Under the pieces are notes generated by a model. It did not search any database. It saw only the letters and a list, made by a program, of their open reading frames with translations, and was not told where the DNA came from. Shown here in pieces: positions 55,542-64,000 of a stretch of 64,000 bases of DNA (position 1 is the stretch's first letter; each line of letters starts with the position of its first letter). Made by a program: the position numbers and the translations under genes. The DNA is from CAIKMD01 sp963740675. GTDB lineage: Bacteria; Pseudomonadota; Alphaproteobacteria; ATCC43930; CGMCC-115725. Where the stretch lies: positions 62,001 through 126,000 of the forward strand of contig CAVUFS010000011.1 in NCBI GenBank assembly GCA_963740675.1. The letters run 5' to 3'.

Positions 55542-55901
55542 TTACGCCGCGAGGAAGCGGTCGATTTCGTTGACCAATTGGCGCAGATGGAACGGCTTCT
55601 CCAGCACCGTCGCTTCGCTCGACATCGCCCGCGCCTCGCGCAAGGCAACCGCGGCAAAGCCCGTGATGAAGATGACGCGCAGATGCGGCCACATATCATT
55701 GGCGCGGCGCGCCAACTCGATACCATCGAGACCCGGCATCACGACATCGGCGAGAAGCAGGTCGACGGCATGCTCGTTCATGAAGCCGAGCGCGGATTTG
55801 CCATCGCCGTGGTCGCTGACCTCGTGGCCGGCACGGCGCAGCGCGCGCGCCAGGAAGAAGCGCAGATTTTCATCGTCTTCGGCAAGGAGAATTCGGGCCA
55901 T
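55542..55901 (-). CDS. cpdR: CpdR-type response regulator receiver protein
   Basis: A 119-residue stand-alone receiver domain. Acidic pocket residues are in LLAEDDENLR, the phospho-acceptor is Asp52 (LLADVVMPG) and the conserved lysine is Lys102 (EKPFHLRQLVNEIDRFLAA). The RILLAEDD start, the ITGFAAVAL block and the PFHLR-LVNE end closely match CpdR, which controls ClpXP localisation and cell-cycle proteolysis in Caulobacter. It is divergent from the amidohydrolase at 55993. Confidence 0.9.
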   Translation of the reverse strand: MARILLAEDDENLRFFLARALRRAGHEVSDHGDGKSALGFMNEHAVDLLLADVVMPGLDGIELARRANDMWPHLRVIFITGFAAVALREARAMSSEATVLEKPFHLRQLVNEIDRFLAA

Positions 55902-55992
55902 GACACTTCCGCAGAAAAGACCTCAGGCAGGTTAACGGCAGGAAATAAACGAAGCGTTTACGACAACCCGTCTCTGCCCCTAAAGTCAGGGC

Positions 55993-56883
55993 ATGGAAGG
56001 GAATGTGGCACCCCTCGCGCTCTGCGAGCCGACGCTGGAGATCCTCGCCGCCGACCGGCAGACGACCCCTCTGGTGCTGGCCTCGCCGCATAGCGGCACC
56101 AATTACCCGCCCGATCTGATCGCTGCCTCGCGGCTCGATCCGCTGAATCTCCGCCGCTCGGAAGACAGCTATGTCGACGAGATTTTCGGCGCCGGACCCG
56201 GCCTTGGCGCCCCCATGCTCAAGGCGCGTTTTGCCCGCGCCTATCTCGACCCCAATCGCGAGCCTTTCGAGCTCGATCCGACGATGTTCGAGGATGCGCT
56301 GCCCGATTTCGTGAACCGGCACTCGCCGAGGGTGCGCGTCGGCCTCGGCACGATCGCGCGCGTCGTCGCCTCGGGCGAGGAAATCTACGCTCGCAAACTG
56401 CGCTTCGCCGAGGCGTTACAGCGGATCGAGCGTCTCTACCGCCCCTATCACGACGCCCTCACCCAGTTGGTCGAGGCGACACGCAGCCGCTTCGGCTTCT
56501 ACCTTCTGCTCGATTGCCATTCGATGCCGTCGACCACCCTGCCGCAACGCGGCGGCCTCGGCCGTGGCCGGGTCGATATCGTGCTCGGCGATTGCCACGG
56601 CACGTCCTGCGATCCGATCGTCGCCGATACGGCGCAGCATATCCTGGTCGATAGGGGCTATGCGGTCGTGCGCAACGCGCCTTACGCCGGCGGCTTCACA
56701 ACCACGCATTACGGCAAGCCCGGCGATGGCGGCCACTGCCTCCAGATCGAGATCGGCCGCGGGCTCTACATGGACGAGCGCAGCTACGAGCGTAAACCCT
56801 TCTTCGCGCAACTCGCCAAGGACATGCGCGATCTTACTTTAGCGCTGGCGCGCATCGACCCGGCGCTATTGAGGCCCGCGTGA
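55993..56883 (+). CDS. N-formylglutamate amidohydrolase-like protein
   Basis: A 296-residue member of the same PF05013 family as the gene at 15545, but a distinct subgroup. Marks are PLVLASPHSGTNYPPDL, EDSYVDEIFGAGP, RAYLDPNREPFELDPTMF, LLLDCHSMPS, LGDCHGTSCDP and HCLQIEIGRGLYMDE. These provide the His/Asp/Glu residues typical of the family. The ATG is at 55993. The stop overlaps the GTG of the next gene. No hut genes are nearby. Confidence 0.88.
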   Translation: MEGNVAPLALCEPTLEILAADRQTTPLVLASPHSGTNYPPDLIAASRLDPLNLRRSEDSYVDEIFGAGPGLGAPMLKARFARAYLDPNREPFELDPTMFEDALPDFVNRHSPRVRVGLGTIARVVASGEEIYARKLRFAEALQRIERLYRPYHDALTQLVEATRSRFGFYLLLDCHSMPSTTLPQRGGLGRGRVDIVLGDCHGTSCDPIVADTAQHILVDRGYAVVRNAPYAGGFTTTHYGKPGDGGHCLQIEIGRGLYMDERSYERKPFFAQLAKDMRDLTLALARIDPALLRPA

Positions 56884-57428
56884 GTCCTCCGGCAGCATCG
56901 CCGGCGCCCTTCGTCATTCGCGATTGCCAAGCCGGCGATATCCCCGCCATCGCGACGATCTACGAGCATTACGTCGCGACTTCGCTCGCGACCTTCGACG
57001 AAATCCCGCCCTCCGCCGAGGAAATGGCGCAGCGCCGCGCCGAGGTGCTGGAAGTCGGGCTGCCTTTCATCGTCGCTGTCGGCCATGACGGGCATCTGTT
57101 CGGCTATGCCTATGCGGCCGCCTTCCGCCGCCGCACCGGCTATCGCTACACGCTCGAGGATTCGATCTATGTCGAGCCGTCGGCCACCCGCACCGGCATC
57201 GGCTCGGCGTTGCTCGCCGCGCTGATCGAGCGCTGCGCCGCCGCCGGCTATCGCCAGATCGTCGCGGTGATCGGCGATACGGCGCATGCCGCCTCGATCG
57301 GGCTGCATCAAAAGCTCGGCTTCACGCGGATCGGCGTGCTGCCGGCGATCGGCTTCAAATTTGGTCGCTGGGTCGATGTCGTGCTGATGCAGCGGGCGCT
57401 CGGCCCGGGCGCTGCTTCGGCGCCGTAG
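56880..57428 (+). CDS. GNAT N-acetyltransferase (phosphinothricin acetyltransferase type)
   Basis: A 182-residue GNAT enzyme: RDCQAGDIPAIATIYEHYV at the N-terminus, the acetyl-CoA loop VEPSATRTGIGSALLAALIE, and the family end ASIGLHQKLGFTRIGVLPAI then GFKFGRWVDVVLMQRAL. Enzymes of this group acetylate phosphinothricin, methionine sulfone or other amino acids. The GTG start at 56880 overlaps the upstream TGA. A terminator hairpin follows at 57462. Confidence 0.9.
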   Translation: MSPPAASPAPFVIRDCQAGDIPAIATIYEHYVATSLATFDEIPPSAEEMAQRRAEVLEVGLPFIVAVGHDGHLFGYAYAAAFRRRTGYRYTLEDSIYVEPSATRTGIGSALLAALIERCAAAGYRQIVAVIGDTAHAASIGLHQKLGFTRIGVLPAIGFKFGRWVDVVLMQRALGPGAASAP

Positions 57429-57461
57429 CACCAGTCTTCTGACAGCCACCCCAAAGAGAAG

Positions 57462-57485
57462 GGGCCGTGCCCGAAGGCACGGCCC
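57462..57485 (+). terminator. Intrinsic terminator-like hairpin
   Basis: GGGCCGTGCC-CGAA-GGCACGGCCC: ten perfect base pairs with a CGAA tetraloop, 33 bases after the GNAT stop, followed by AAGTTT. The T-run is short, so it may be only a partial terminator. It could also act for the minus-strand gene that ends at 57704. Confidence 0.7.
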
Positions 57486-57703
57486 AAGTTTAGGGAGGAA
57501 ACGCCTAGAAGACGTACGGCTGGTCGTCGGGCGACAACCGATGCCGCAATGCACAATATGGTGCAGTGATACTGACAAATCAACACCAAAAAAACCAAAC
57601 CGGATAATTATTCGTTCTAAGGGGTTAGCCGACAAAAATGGGCTGCTAAGCCCTTCTAGCGCAACGCACACCGCTTGCTGCGGCGCAATGACACAGGGGG
57701 AGG
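57486..57703. other. Intergenic region, no gene recognised
   Basis: Between the GNAT terminator and the CoA-transferase stop. AT-richer than its surroundings. It holds a small GGGCTGCTAAGCCC hairpin near 57642. No tRNA, ncRNA or convincing small gene is seen. Short minus-strand frames here lack start codons. Confidence 0.5.
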
Positions 57704-58816
57704 TTAACGGGCAAATTCCCGGCGAATGGCCGGGCCGTGCTCGTCGAGCTCGGGCACGTTCAGCGCCGGATCGCCACTGCCCGGCGGCGCCGGTAACGAG
57801 ATCGTCTCTCCGCCCATGGCCGCGGTGATGCGGCGCAGCTGAGGATGTTCGGCCAAGTCGGCAACGCTGTTGAGGCGGCCGAAGGCGATATCGGCCTCGC
57901 CGAGCAGGGTAGCCACCTCCTCGCGGGTCCGGCGAGCGAAACGCTCGGCGATGATGCCGTCGAGCGCCGGCCGGTTGGCGACGCGCTGGACGTTGTCGCA
58001 AAAGCGCGGATCGCTCGCGAGCGCGGCATCGCCGAGGACTGTTGCGCAGAAGCGCTGCCACTCGCGCTCGTTCTGGATGCCGACGATGATGCCTTTGCCG
58101 TCGCCTGTTGTGAACGCGCCATAAGGTGCGATCGAGGGATGGCGCACGCCGACGCGCGCCGGCGCTTTGCCGAGTTGCTCCTGAAAGATCAGCGGCACCG
58201 CCATCCATTCCGCGGTCGCGTCGAACATCGCGATATGCAGCGCGCTACCCTCGCCGCTGCGTTCGCGCGCGTAGAGCGCCTCGAGAATCGCGGCATAGGC
58301 GTTGAGGCCGGCAGATATATCGGAAACGGAGACGCCGACACGGCCCGGCGCCTCGGGCGAGCCGGTGATCGAGGCGAGCCCGGTCTCGCCCTGGATCAGC
58401 AGATCGTAGGCCTTCATGTCGCGATAGGGCCCGTCCTCGCCATAGCCGCTGATCGAACAGGTGATGAGGCGCGGGAAACGCCGCCGCAACTCCTCGGGCG
58501 CGAAGCCCGCGCGCGCCGCGGCGCCCGGGCTGAGATTTTGCACGAAGACATCGGCGCGCGCGAGGATGCGCTCCAAGAGCGCGCAATCCTCGGCGGATTT
58601 GATGTCGAGAACGAGCGATTCCTTGCCGCGATTGAGCCAGACGAAATAGGCGCTGTGGCCCTTTGCGGCGCGATCGTAAAGGCGCGCGAAATCGCCCTCA
58701 GCCCGCTCGATCTTGATGATTCGCGCGCCGGCATCGGCCAGGCGACAAGTCGCCAGCGGCGCTGCCACCGCCTGTTCCAGCGCCACCACGAGAATGCCTT
58801 GAAGCGGCTTTGTCAT
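57704..58816 (-). CDS. CaiB/BaiF family CoA-transferase
   Basis: A 370-residue class III CoA-transferase. The catalytic aspartate is Asp138 (MKAYDLLIQGETGL). Other family blocks are GARIIKIERAEGDFARLYD, LNRGKESLVLDIKS and VSVSDISAGLNAYAAILEAL. The ATG at 58816 follows GAAAGGAGG. Such enzymes move CoA between carboxylic acids; the acid used here is not known. It lies downstream of an uncharacterised gene on the same strand. Confidence 0.9.
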   Translation of the reverse strand: MTKPLQGILVVALEQAVAAPLATCRLADAGARIIKIERAEGDFARLYDRAAKGHSAYFVWLNRGKESLVLDIKSAEDCALLERILARADVFVQNLSPGAAARAGFAPEELRRRFPRLITCSISGYGEDGPYRDMKAYDLLIQGETGLASITGSPEAPGRVGVSVSDISAGLNAYAAILEALYARERSGEGSALHIAMFDATAEWMAVPLIFQEQLGKAPARVGVRHPSIAPYGAFTTGDGKGIIVGIQNEREWQRFCATVLGDAALASDPRFCDNVQRVANRPALDGIIAERFARRTREEVATLLGEADIAFGRLNSVADLAEHPQLRRITAAMGGETISLPAPPGSGDPALNVPELDEHGPAIRREFAR

Positions 58817-58885
58817 CGCGCCTCCTTTCACCCGGACCATAGGGCAAAGGCGGCGCGCGCCCCAAGCGCGCGATAAAGAGCCGGC

Positions 58886-59845
58886 CTAAGCCGCGCCCTG
58901 CTGCCAGCTCTGCGAGGTCAGATAATGGCGCGCGATGAAGCGATAGAGATTGGTGATCTTGGTCTCGGTTTCGGTGCAACGCATCAGCTCGATCACCTTC
59001 CATCCCGCGAGGATGGGATCCCAGAGCATCAGGCTCTGATGCACGTCGTCGCGCTGCTCGCGGATGAATTCGACGCGCTCGTGAAAATGCCCGATCGAAT
59101 CCTCGATACTCTCTTGCCGCTTGGTGAGCCGCGCGAACATCCCGTCATAGAGCTCGACGGGTTTCAGCATCAGCGTGCGGATGCGCGACAGCTCGTCGAC
59201 GATCGCGCGATCGCTGCGATAGACGTGTGCCAATTGATTGACCTTCGACACGATGTTCAGCACCTCGGCGCAGCGCTCTTGCAGCGCTTCGATATAGGCG
59301 AGCTCGCGGCCGAGATCGTCGATACGCGCCAGCACCGAATCGGCGGTCATCTCGTAGCCGAGCTTGTTCGCGATCTCCTTGGCCGCGGCATGCAACTTGG
59401 TCGTCGTCTCGGCCCGTGCGACGAATGCCTCGAGCACACCGTCCTTGGCGCCCCAAGTCTCGTCCGTATTGATCGCGCGCGCCCAAAGATGCGCCTTGGC
59501 ACGCAGCCGGTGACGATCCTCGACTGCCCATGAGGCGGAGCCGTCGAGCAGCTCGCGCGGGATCGAATCGCCAGGACGGATTTCTTTGACGAAGCGGAGA
59601 CTCTTTTCGACGACCGCCAACAGCCCGCCGTCATTCGAATCGCGTTCGATGCTGAATTCGCTGCGCAGCGTGCCGAGCGGCAGAGACGCGACCAGCGTGC
59701 CGAGCTCGACATGGAAGGCGGGCGTCGAGCCATCTTCGGTCAAGGCAAAACGCGCCCCTTTGAGCGTGAAAACCTTGTGCACGAACAAAAAATGCGTACT
59801 GCGGTCGACCTCGCAAGAGCCGATCTCGGAAGTGGTCTGTGTCAT
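58886..59845 (-). CDS. Conserved hypothetical protein
   Basis: About 319 residues from the ATG at 59845, chosen for the GAGAGG upstream. No family is recognised. The N-terminal third looks like a small beta domain (FVHKVFTLKGARFALTED, HVELGTLVASLPLGTL). The rest is helical and charged (ELAYIEALQERCAEVLNIVS, RQESIEDSIGHFHERVEFIR), suggesting coiled coils. It has no signal peptide or membrane segment and is probably cytoplasmic. Confidence 0.65.
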   Translation of the reverse strand: MTQTTSEIGSCEVDRSTHFLFVHKVFTLKGARFALTEDGSTPAFHVELGTLVASLPLGTLRSEFSIERDSNDGGLLAVVEKSLRFVKEIRPGDSIPRELLDGSASWAVEDRHRLRAKAHLWARAINTDETWGAKDGVLEAFVARAETTTKLHAAAKEIANKLGYEMTADSVLARIDDLGRELAYIEALQERCAEVLNIVSKVNQLAHVYRSDRAIVDELSRIRTLMLKPVELYDGMFARLTKRQESIEDSIGHFHERVEFIREQRDDVHQSLMLWDPILAGWKVIELMRCTETETKITNLYRFIARHYLTSQSWQQGAA

Positions 59846-60061
59846 CGCATCAACCTCTCCATCCCCACTACCTGATGAAGAATGGGCTGTGCTCACCTCG
59901 CGAAAGCGTCGAGTAGCGTCGTCAATCTAGGGATGGCCCGTAAACACCGCGTTAAGGCGCGTCAACTTGGCGTTGCGGAACGCTTCCCGCGCTCTCCTTG
60001 CACCCGCCGCGCCGTAAGCTCACAATGTTCGAAAGATCAAAGCGGTAGGAGACGTTTACCG

Positions 60062-61021
60062 ATGCTGCGTATCGCACTTCTGGACGATTATCAAGGTATC
60101 GCGTTGCGCCTCGCCGACTGGAAGAGTTTGCAGCCTGAGGTTCAGGTCGAGGCTTTCCCCGAGCACATCGCCGATCTCGAGACCTTAGCAAAACGTCTCC
60201 ATAATTTCGAATGCGTGGTGCTGATGCGCGAGCGCACGCCGCTGCCGCGCGCACTGATCGAGAAATTGCCGAACCTCAAACTCGTCATCACGACCGGCAT
60301 GCAGAATGCCTCGGTCGATGCGGCGGCGTTGGCCGAGCGCGGCATCGTTTTTTGCGGCACCGACGGCCTCGGTCATTCGACCGCGGAGCTGACGTGGGGC
60401 CTCATCATCGACCTATTCCGCAGCATCACGCATGAGGACCACGCGCTGCGCCAAGGCCGCTGGCAGACGCGGATCGGTCACGGCATGAAGGGCAAGACGC
60501 TCGGCGTCATCGGCCTCGGCCGGCTGGGCAGCATGGTCGCCGGCTATGGCAAGGCCTTCGGCATGGAGGTGATCGGCTGGAGCCGCAACTTCAACGCCGA
60601 GAAGGCCGCTTCGCTCGGCATCAAGAGCGTTAGCAAGGACGAGCTTTTCGCGCAGTCCGATGTCGTCACGATCCACGTCAATTTGAACGATAGCTCGCGC
60701 GGTCTCGTCGGCGCGGCCGACCTCAGCCGGATGAAGTCGACGGCTTATCTCGTCAATACCTCACGCGCGCCGATCGTCGATGAAGCGGCACTGCTCGCTG
60801 CGCTGAAGGGCCGCAAGATCGCTGGCGCCGCGATCGACGTCTTCCCGGTCGAGCCGGTGAAGAAGGCTCATCCCTTTTTCGAGCTCGACAATGTCGTCGT
60901 CACACCGCATCTCGGCTATGCGATCGAAGAGAATTTCCGCATCAACTACGCCAGCGCAATCGAGAATATTCGCGCGTTCCTCGACGGCAAACCGATCAGG
61001 CTGGTGAAACCGCGCAACTGA
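60062..61021 (+). CDS. D-isomer-specific 2-hydroxyacid dehydrogenase
   Basis: A 319-residue NAD(P)-dependent dehydrogenase of the SerA/GyaR family. The Rossmann motif is GVIGLGRLGSMVA. The catalytic set is Arg in NTSRAPIVDE, Glu in DVFPVEPVKK and His in TPHLGYAIEEN. The substrate-binding N-terminal domain is complete. It reduces or oxidises a 2-keto/2-hydroxy acid, possibly glyoxylate or hydroxypyruvate; the sequence does not say which. It is followed by three binding-protein genes on the same strand. Confidence 0.9.
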   Translation: MLRIALLDDYQGIALRLADWKSLQPEVQVEAFPEHIADLETLAKRLHNFECVVLMRERTPLPRALIEKLPNLKLVITTGMQNASVDAAALAERGIVFCGTDGLGHSTAELTWGLIIDLFRSITHEDHALRQGRWQTRIGHGMKGKTLGVIGLGRLGSMVAGYGKAFGMEVIGWSRNFNAEKAASLGIKSVSKDELFAQSDVVTIHVNLNDSSRGLVGAADLSRMKSTAYLVNTSRAPIVDEAALLAALKGRKIAGAAIDVFPVEPVKKAHPFFELDNVVVTPHLGYAIEENFRINYASAIENIRAFLDGKPIRLVKPRN

Positions 61022-61041
61022 CGGGACTCGAAGAGGGGGAT

Positions 61042-62055
61042 ATGAGGGACAAGAGAACATTCTTCATTGCCGCGGCGCTCACCGCGGCCGTCGGCGCCAT
61101 GCAACCCGCGCGCGCGGCCGACACGCCAACCCCGGTGATCCTGGCCAATCCCGCGGAAAGCCTTTCCTTCAGCGCCGCCTATCTCGCCGAGGATCTCGGC
61201 ATCTTCAAGCAAAACGGGATGGCCGTGAAGATGATGCTCATCCCGGGCGTCGGCGCCTTCAACGCCGTCATCGCCGGGAGCGCGGATTTCGCGCAGCCCT
61301 CAGCGATCACGCTGACACGCGCCGCCGCGAAGGGGCAGCGCCTGCTTGCCATCGCCGAGACAACGAACCGGCCCATCATCCAGGTCGCACTGCGCAAGGA
61401 CATCGCCGAAGCCGGCGGCTTCGATCCCAAAGCGCCGTTCGAGAAACGCGCCGCGCTATTGCGCGGCCACACGATCGCGGCGGACGCGGCCGGCTCGCTG
61501 ATTCATGGCTATGTGCTGCTGATGGCGAAACGCGCCGGTCTCGACCCATCCTCGGTACAGGTCGCTTTCATGCAGCCGCCGAACATGCTCGCTGCGTTCC
61601 AAGCAAAGCAGATCGACGGCTTCGCCATGTCGCCGCCTTGGCCTCTGGTGCCGGTGCTGAAAGGCGATGCGGTGATGCTGGCAAGCGGTCCCGATGGCGA
61701 GCCGAGCGATCTCGAGCCTTTCGCCAACAATATCGTGGTGACGCGGCCCGAGACCTGCCAGCAGCGCCGCGCGCTGTGCGAAGGCATGGGCAAATCCTTC
61801 ACCGAGGCCGAAGCCTATATGCGCGATCATCCGGCCGAGGCGCTGGCGCTCTTGAAGAAGCGCTTCGCGACGCTCGACGACAAGGTTCTCGCTGGCGCAT
61901 TCGAGACGATCCGCAAGATCAGCCCGAATCCGCCCAAGGTTTCGGCCAAGGGGCTGGAGAATGCCGAGCTTTTCAATGTCGATGCCGGGTTGATGAAGCC
62001 CGAAGACAAACTCGCTTCGTATGATGGCCTCTACACCGACGCATTCGTGAAGTAA
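61042..62055 (+). CDS. ABC transporter substrate-binding protein (NMT1/SsuA-like)
   Basis: A 337-residue periplasmic protein with signal peptide (TFFIAAALTAAVGAMQPARA). The NMT1/THI5/SsuA fold shows in SFSAAYLAEDLGIFKQNGMA, VGAFNAVIAGSADFAQPSAI and FQAKQIDGFAMSPPWPLVPV. Family members carry thiamine precursors, sulfonates or nitrate. The ATG at 61042 follows AGAGGGGGAT. It is 6 bases upstream of a second NMT1-type gene. Confidence 0.88.
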   Translation: MRDKRTFFIAAALTAAVGAMQPARAADTPTPVILANPAESLSFSAAYLAEDLGIFKQNGMAVKMMLIPGVGAFNAVIAGSADFAQPSAITLTRAAAKGQRLLAIAETTNRPIIQVALRKDIAEAGGFDPKAPFEKRAALLRGHTIAADAAGSLIHGYVLLMAKRAGLDPSSVQVAFMQPPNMLAAFQAKQIDGFAMSPPWPLVPVLKGDAVMLASGPDGEPSDLEPFANNIVVTRPETCQQRRALCEGMGKSFTEAEAYMRDHPAEALALLKKRFATLDDKVLAGAFETIRKISPNPPKVSAKGLENAELFNVDAGLMKPEDKLASYDGLYTDAFVK

Positions 62056-62060
62056 CCGCC

Positions 62061-63053
62061 ATGATCACCCGGCGCGTCATAATCGCCCTTGTCGTCCTGC
62101 TGCTACTCGCGGAGACGCGTGTGGCCACGGCGGCGGAAAGCCTCTCTATCGCGGTCGGCGGCGCCAACATCGTCGCCTATCTGCCGCTGACCATCGCCGA
62201 CGAGCTCGGCTATTTCAAAGAAGCTGGCGTCAACGTCACCATCAACGATGTGCAGAGCGGCACCAAGATGGCCGAGGCGCTGGTCGGCGGCAGCGCCGAT
62301 ATCGGTTTCGGCTCCTATGAGCATGTGCTGCATCTGCGGCCGAAAGGTCTCGACGTCGTCTGCATCATGCTGATCAACCACACCTATGGAGCGGTGATCG
62401 GCCTGACCAAGGAACGCGCCGCGACATATAAATCGCCCGCCGATCTCAAAGGCTATCGCATGGGCGTGATCGCGCCCGGCTCGGCCCTCGACGTCGCTCT
62501 GCAGTTGCTTATCACCAAGGCCAGCCTCACCCATGCCGATGTCGCATCGGTCGGCGTCGGCGCCGGCGCCGGAGCAATCGCGGCGATGAAATCGGGGCGG
62601 CTCGACGGCATCTCGCATGCCGATCCCGTAATCTCGCGTCTCATCCAGGACGGCGACATCGTGCCGATCGTCGATACGCGCACCAAAGCCGGCATTAAAT
62701 ATCTCTATAACGGGCTTTTCGCCGGCAGCGCCGTACTGAGCAAGGAATCGGTGACGAAGGACCACGCCCAGGCGGTGCAGGCCTTCATGACCCAGATCAT
62801 CCGCGCTTTCCGCTTCATGAAGACGGCGCCGATCGACAAGGTGATGGAACTGGTGCCGGCGACCTATTACGGCCCCGACAAGGACATCTATCAGCGGACC
62901 CTGACCAACAACCGCGAGAGCGAAGGTATCTTTACCGAAGATGGCACGACCGACGAAGCCTCGGCACGGACGACGCTGCACGATCTCGCGACTTTCGATC
63001 CGCTGCTCAAAGGCAAAGAGGAACTCATTCGACATCGGCGCAAGCTACGATAA
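62061..63053 (+). CDS. ABC transporter substrate-binding protein (NMT1/THI5-like)
   Basis: A 330-residue periplasmic protein with signal peptide (VIIALVVLLLLAETRVATAA). Marks are ANIVAYLPLTIADELGYFKE, QSGTKMAEALVGGSADIGFG and AAMKSGRLDGISHADPVISR. Related in fold but not closely to the preceding protein. Two NMT1-type binding proteins in tandem without a permease between them are unusual; the rest of the transporter may lie beyond the window. Confidence 0.88.
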   Translation: MITRRVIIALVVLLLLAETRVATAAESLSIAVGGANIVAYLPLTIADELGYFKEAGVNVTINDVQSGTKMAEALVGGSADIGFGSYEHVLHLRPKGLDVVCIMLINHTYGAVIGLTKERAATYKSPADLKGYRMGVIAPGSALDVALQLLITKASLTHADVASVGVGAGAGAIAAMKSGRLDGISHADPVISRLIQDGDIVPIVDTRTKAGIKYLYNGLFAGSAVLSKESVTKDHAQAVQAFMTQIIRAFRFMKTAPIDKVMELVPATYYGPDKDIYQRTLTNNRESEGIFTEDGTTDEASARTTLHDLATFDPLLKGKEELIRHRRKLR

Positions 63054-63130
63054 TCGCTTCGTCGACGCCGCGAACCGGGCCTTGAGCCCGGCCAAATGAC
63101 GATAATGATACGCAAGGGAAGGAACAGGAG

Positions 63131-64000
63131 ATGGGAAAACACATGAATCGCGCGACACTCATGACGGCGGTCGCAGCGGCGCTGGCGATCGGCTCGTTGG
63201 TTGCGCCCGCGCAAGCGCAGACCGAGATCAAGATCGGTTTCATCAACAGCTATTCGGGCTTCCTCGCCCAGCCCGGCGACCAAATGGACAAGGGCGTGAT
63301 GCTCTATAAGCAAGAGCACGACAAGGATCTGCCCGCCGGGGTCAAGGTCACGATCCTGAAGCGCGACGACACCTCGACGCCGGAAGTCGCCAAACGCCTG
63401 GCGCAAGAGCTAATCACCCGCGATCGCGTGCAGTTGCTGTTCGGCGTCGTCGCCTCGCCGAATGCGGCAGCGATCGCGCCGCTGACGGCCGAGGCAAAAA
63501 TCCCGTTCATCATCACCAATGCCGCCGGCACGGCGATCCCGCGCATCTCGCCCTACGTGGTGCGCGATTCCTTCACGCAGTGGCATACCGCGTTGCCGAT
63601 GGGACAATGGGCGGTGAAGCAAGGCTGGAAAACAGCTTTCACCGCCGTCAGCGATTTCATTCCCGGCCATGACGCCGACGACGCTTTCAAGAAAGGCTTC
63701 ACCGATGCCGGCGGCAAGATCCTCGGCTCGATCGCTTTCTCGGCCGCGAGTCCGGACTTCCCGCCGGTGGTCCAGCGCATCCGCGACACCAAGCCCGATG
63801 TCGCTTTCGTCTGGGTGCCGGCTGGTGCGCAAGCGACGGCAATGATGAAATCGATCCAGGATCTCGGCGTGCGCCAGGCCGGCATCAATATCGTCTCGAC
63901 GCAAGACCTTGTGCCCGATGAAGAGCTGCCGAATATGGGCAACGCCGCAATCGGCGTGATCACCGCCGGCAATTACTCCGTCGCCGCCGACCGACCAACG
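63131..64000 (+). CDS. ABC transporter substrate-binding protein (branched-chain amino acid type), cut by window end
   Basis: At least 290 residues, no stop before the window edge. A signal peptide (LMTAVAAALAIGSLVAPAQA) is followed by a type 1 periplasmic fold (LivJ-like): IKIGFINSYSGFLAQPGDQM, DDTSTPEVAKRLAQELITRD, LFGVVASPNAAAIAPLTAEA and FVWVPAGAQATAMMKSIQDL. The ATG at 63131 directly abuts GGAG, so the ATG at 63143 may be the true start. Members bind amino acids, amides, urea or aromatic acids. Confidence 0.88.
   Translation, partial: MGKHMNRATLMTAVAAALAIGSLVAPAQAQTEIKIGFINSYSGFLAQPGDQMDKGVMLYKQEHDKDLPAGVKVTILKRDDTSTPEVAKRLAQELITRDRVQLLFGVVASPNAAAIAPLTAEAKIPFIITNAAGTAIPRISPYVVRDSFTQWHTALPMGQWAVKQGWKTAFTAVSDFIPGHDADDAFKKGFTDAGGKILGSIAFSAASPDFPPVVQRIRDTKPDVAFVWVPAGAQATAMMKSIQDLGVRQAGINIVSTQDLVPDEELPNMGNAAIGVITAGNYSVAADRPT

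Noticed and set aside
57486..57600. Short minus-strand frame ending LSPDDQPYVF
   Set aside because: No usable start codon; an in-frame stop lies just upstream and no ribosome site is present.

Overview
The window is GC-rich chromosomal DNA of an alphaproteobacterium. The evidence is a circularly permuted two-piece ssrA (tmRNA) whose tag reads ANDNIAPEALAA, an SspB-alpha ClpXP adaptor, GapR (DUF2312), a CpdR-type receiver, DUF1244 and DUF4169 proteins, ThyX in place of ThyA, and dispersed palindromes of the GTCATTCCCGCGAAAGCGGG type. The genus cannot be fixed from the sequence alone.

Layout. 0-5.4 kb: an iron-type ABC solute-binding protein and a two-domain permease, with thyX and a Rieske oxygenase between them. 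5.4-6.3 kb: ssrA directly followed by sspB. 6.4-13.7 kb: a class I [4Fe-4S] fumarase, a TfoX-like protein, an ECF sigma / membrane protein / CpxP-like set, a Sel1-HtrA fusion protein and a class II fumarase. 13.7-15.5 kb: small alphaproteobacterial proteins (RHH, DUF4169, macro domain, GapR, DUF1244). 15.5-19.1 kb: an N-formylglutamate amidohydrolase-like gene, glycerate 2-kinase and pyruvate kinase. 19.1-25 kb: a DUF1501/DUF1800 pair, a second Rieske oxygenase, a TPR protein, a GT2 glycosyltransferase and a VTT membrane protein. 25-29.3 kb: glcD-glcE-glcF (glycolate oxidase) with a composite palindrome in each intercistronic gap, then rpmJ. 29.5-35.7 kb: two paralogous methyltransferases around a molybdate-type binding protein, a class I aminotransferase, and a GT-A-like protein. 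55.4-64 kb: tRNA-Val, cpdR, an amidohydrolase, GNAT and CaiB-type genes, a 2-hydroxyacid dehydrogenase and three successive periplasmic binding proteins, the last cut by the window edge.

The unusual part is 35.7-55.4 kb, all on the minus strand: three related type V autotransporters built of NSGTI-type repeats, interleaved with four paralogous adenylate-forming (ANL) ligases and the N-terminal stub of a fifth. All four ligases lack the Mg-coordinating Glu of the YGxTE motif, and three also lack the lysine of the P-loop motif, but all keep the C-terminal catalytic lysine. Two autotransporters carry a perfect 7-6-7 inverted repeat (CTGTGGC-N6-GCCACAG) about 150-180 bp upstream of the start; the third has a decayed form at the same distance. 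This is the best candidate for an undescribed system.

Metabolically, GlcDEF (glycolate to glyoxylate), glycerate 2-kinase and pyruvate kinase are steps of one C2-to-pyruvate route, although the glyoxylate-to-glycerate steps are not in the window. ssrA, SspB and CpdR all act on ClpXP proteolysis.

Data quality: single-base or 4-base indels break sspB, the class I fumarase, the second Rieske gene and one ligase, and the signal peptide of the Sel1-HtrA protein. The autotransporters, especially the second and third, carry a dense load of small, mostly 1-base insertions. This looks more like uncorrected long-read error in repeats than real decay, so 'pseudogene' labels here mean 'frame broken in this sequence'.
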